From assembly GCA_029934735.1 (NCBI GenBank), contig JAOZLR010000155.1:1-6449 (forward strand): a stretch of 6,449 bases of DNA, read 5' to 3'. Every line of letters begins with the position of its first letter. Positions within the stretch are counted from its first letter, which is position 1. Positions 6,431-6,449 of this stretch are shown one piece after another. Under the pieces are notes generated by a model. That model did not search any database. It saw nothing but the letters and a program-made list of their open reading frames with translations, and was not told the DNA's origin. The stretch comes from Bacteroidales bacterium. Lineage in GTDB: Bacteria; Bacteroidota; Bacteroidia; Bacteroidales; JAADJA01. The translations under genes and the position numbers were made by a program.

Positions 6431-6449
6431 AAATCGCTCAGAGTGACAA
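6418..6449. repeat. Direct repeat, two copies of a 15-base unit at 17-base period, running off the window
   Basis: CGCTCAGAGTGACAA occurs at 6418-6432 and again, identical, at 6435-6449, separated by two bases. The first copy contains the right arm of the adjacent palindrome, so the left arm GTCACTCT (6403-6410) could also pair with the second copy's AGAGTGAC at 6440-6447. The second copy ends exactly at the window edge, so the true number of units cannot be seen. Confidence 0.8.

Overview
The window looks like a piece of a Bacteroidota chromosome, probably from the Bacteroidales side, although that finer placement is inference. It is AT-rich. All five genes lie on the minus strand, so transcription runs from right to left. 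No start codon has a recognisable Shine-Dalgarno sequence. Two intergenic gaps carry exact matches to the Bacteroidota -7 promoter element TAnnTTTG. Several protein features also fit the phylum: a short F1 epsilon subunit, an F1 beta subunit with extra residues, an IleRS of the second type with a GIHH signature, and a DksA/TraR-like protein whose zinc finger has lost its cysteines.

In transcription order, the window begins at the right edge (6276-6449) with a gene-free leader. This leader holds a short palindromic and directly repeated element at the extreme edge (6403-6449) and a candidate promoter near 6341-6348. Next come ileS (isoleucyl-tRNA synthetase, 6275-2910), a dksA/traR-family gene (2874-2458) and lspA (lipoprotein signal peptidase, 2425-1829). 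They are separated by only 35 and 32 bases and are probably one transcript. A second candidate promoter (1811-1818) lies in the 40-base gap before atpD (F1 beta, 1788-280). After 29 bases comes atpC (F1 epsilon, 250-14). Any further ATP synthase genes would lie beyond the left edge.

Functionally these are housekeeping genes: charging tRNA-Ile, an RNA-polymerase-associated regulator, maturation of lipoproteins at the inner membrane, and two subunits of the F1 motor. The ileS-lspA neighbourhood is also known from Escherichia coli; here a dksA/traR-like gene sits between them. I see no mobile element, CRISPR array, RNA gene or defence system. The points of real interest are variations within known families: the GIHH signature in IleRS, loss of cysteine zinc ligands in both IleRS and its TraR-like neighbour, an epsilon subunit without its regulatory domain beside a beta subunit with an insertion, a non-ATG start for lspA, and the edge repeat.
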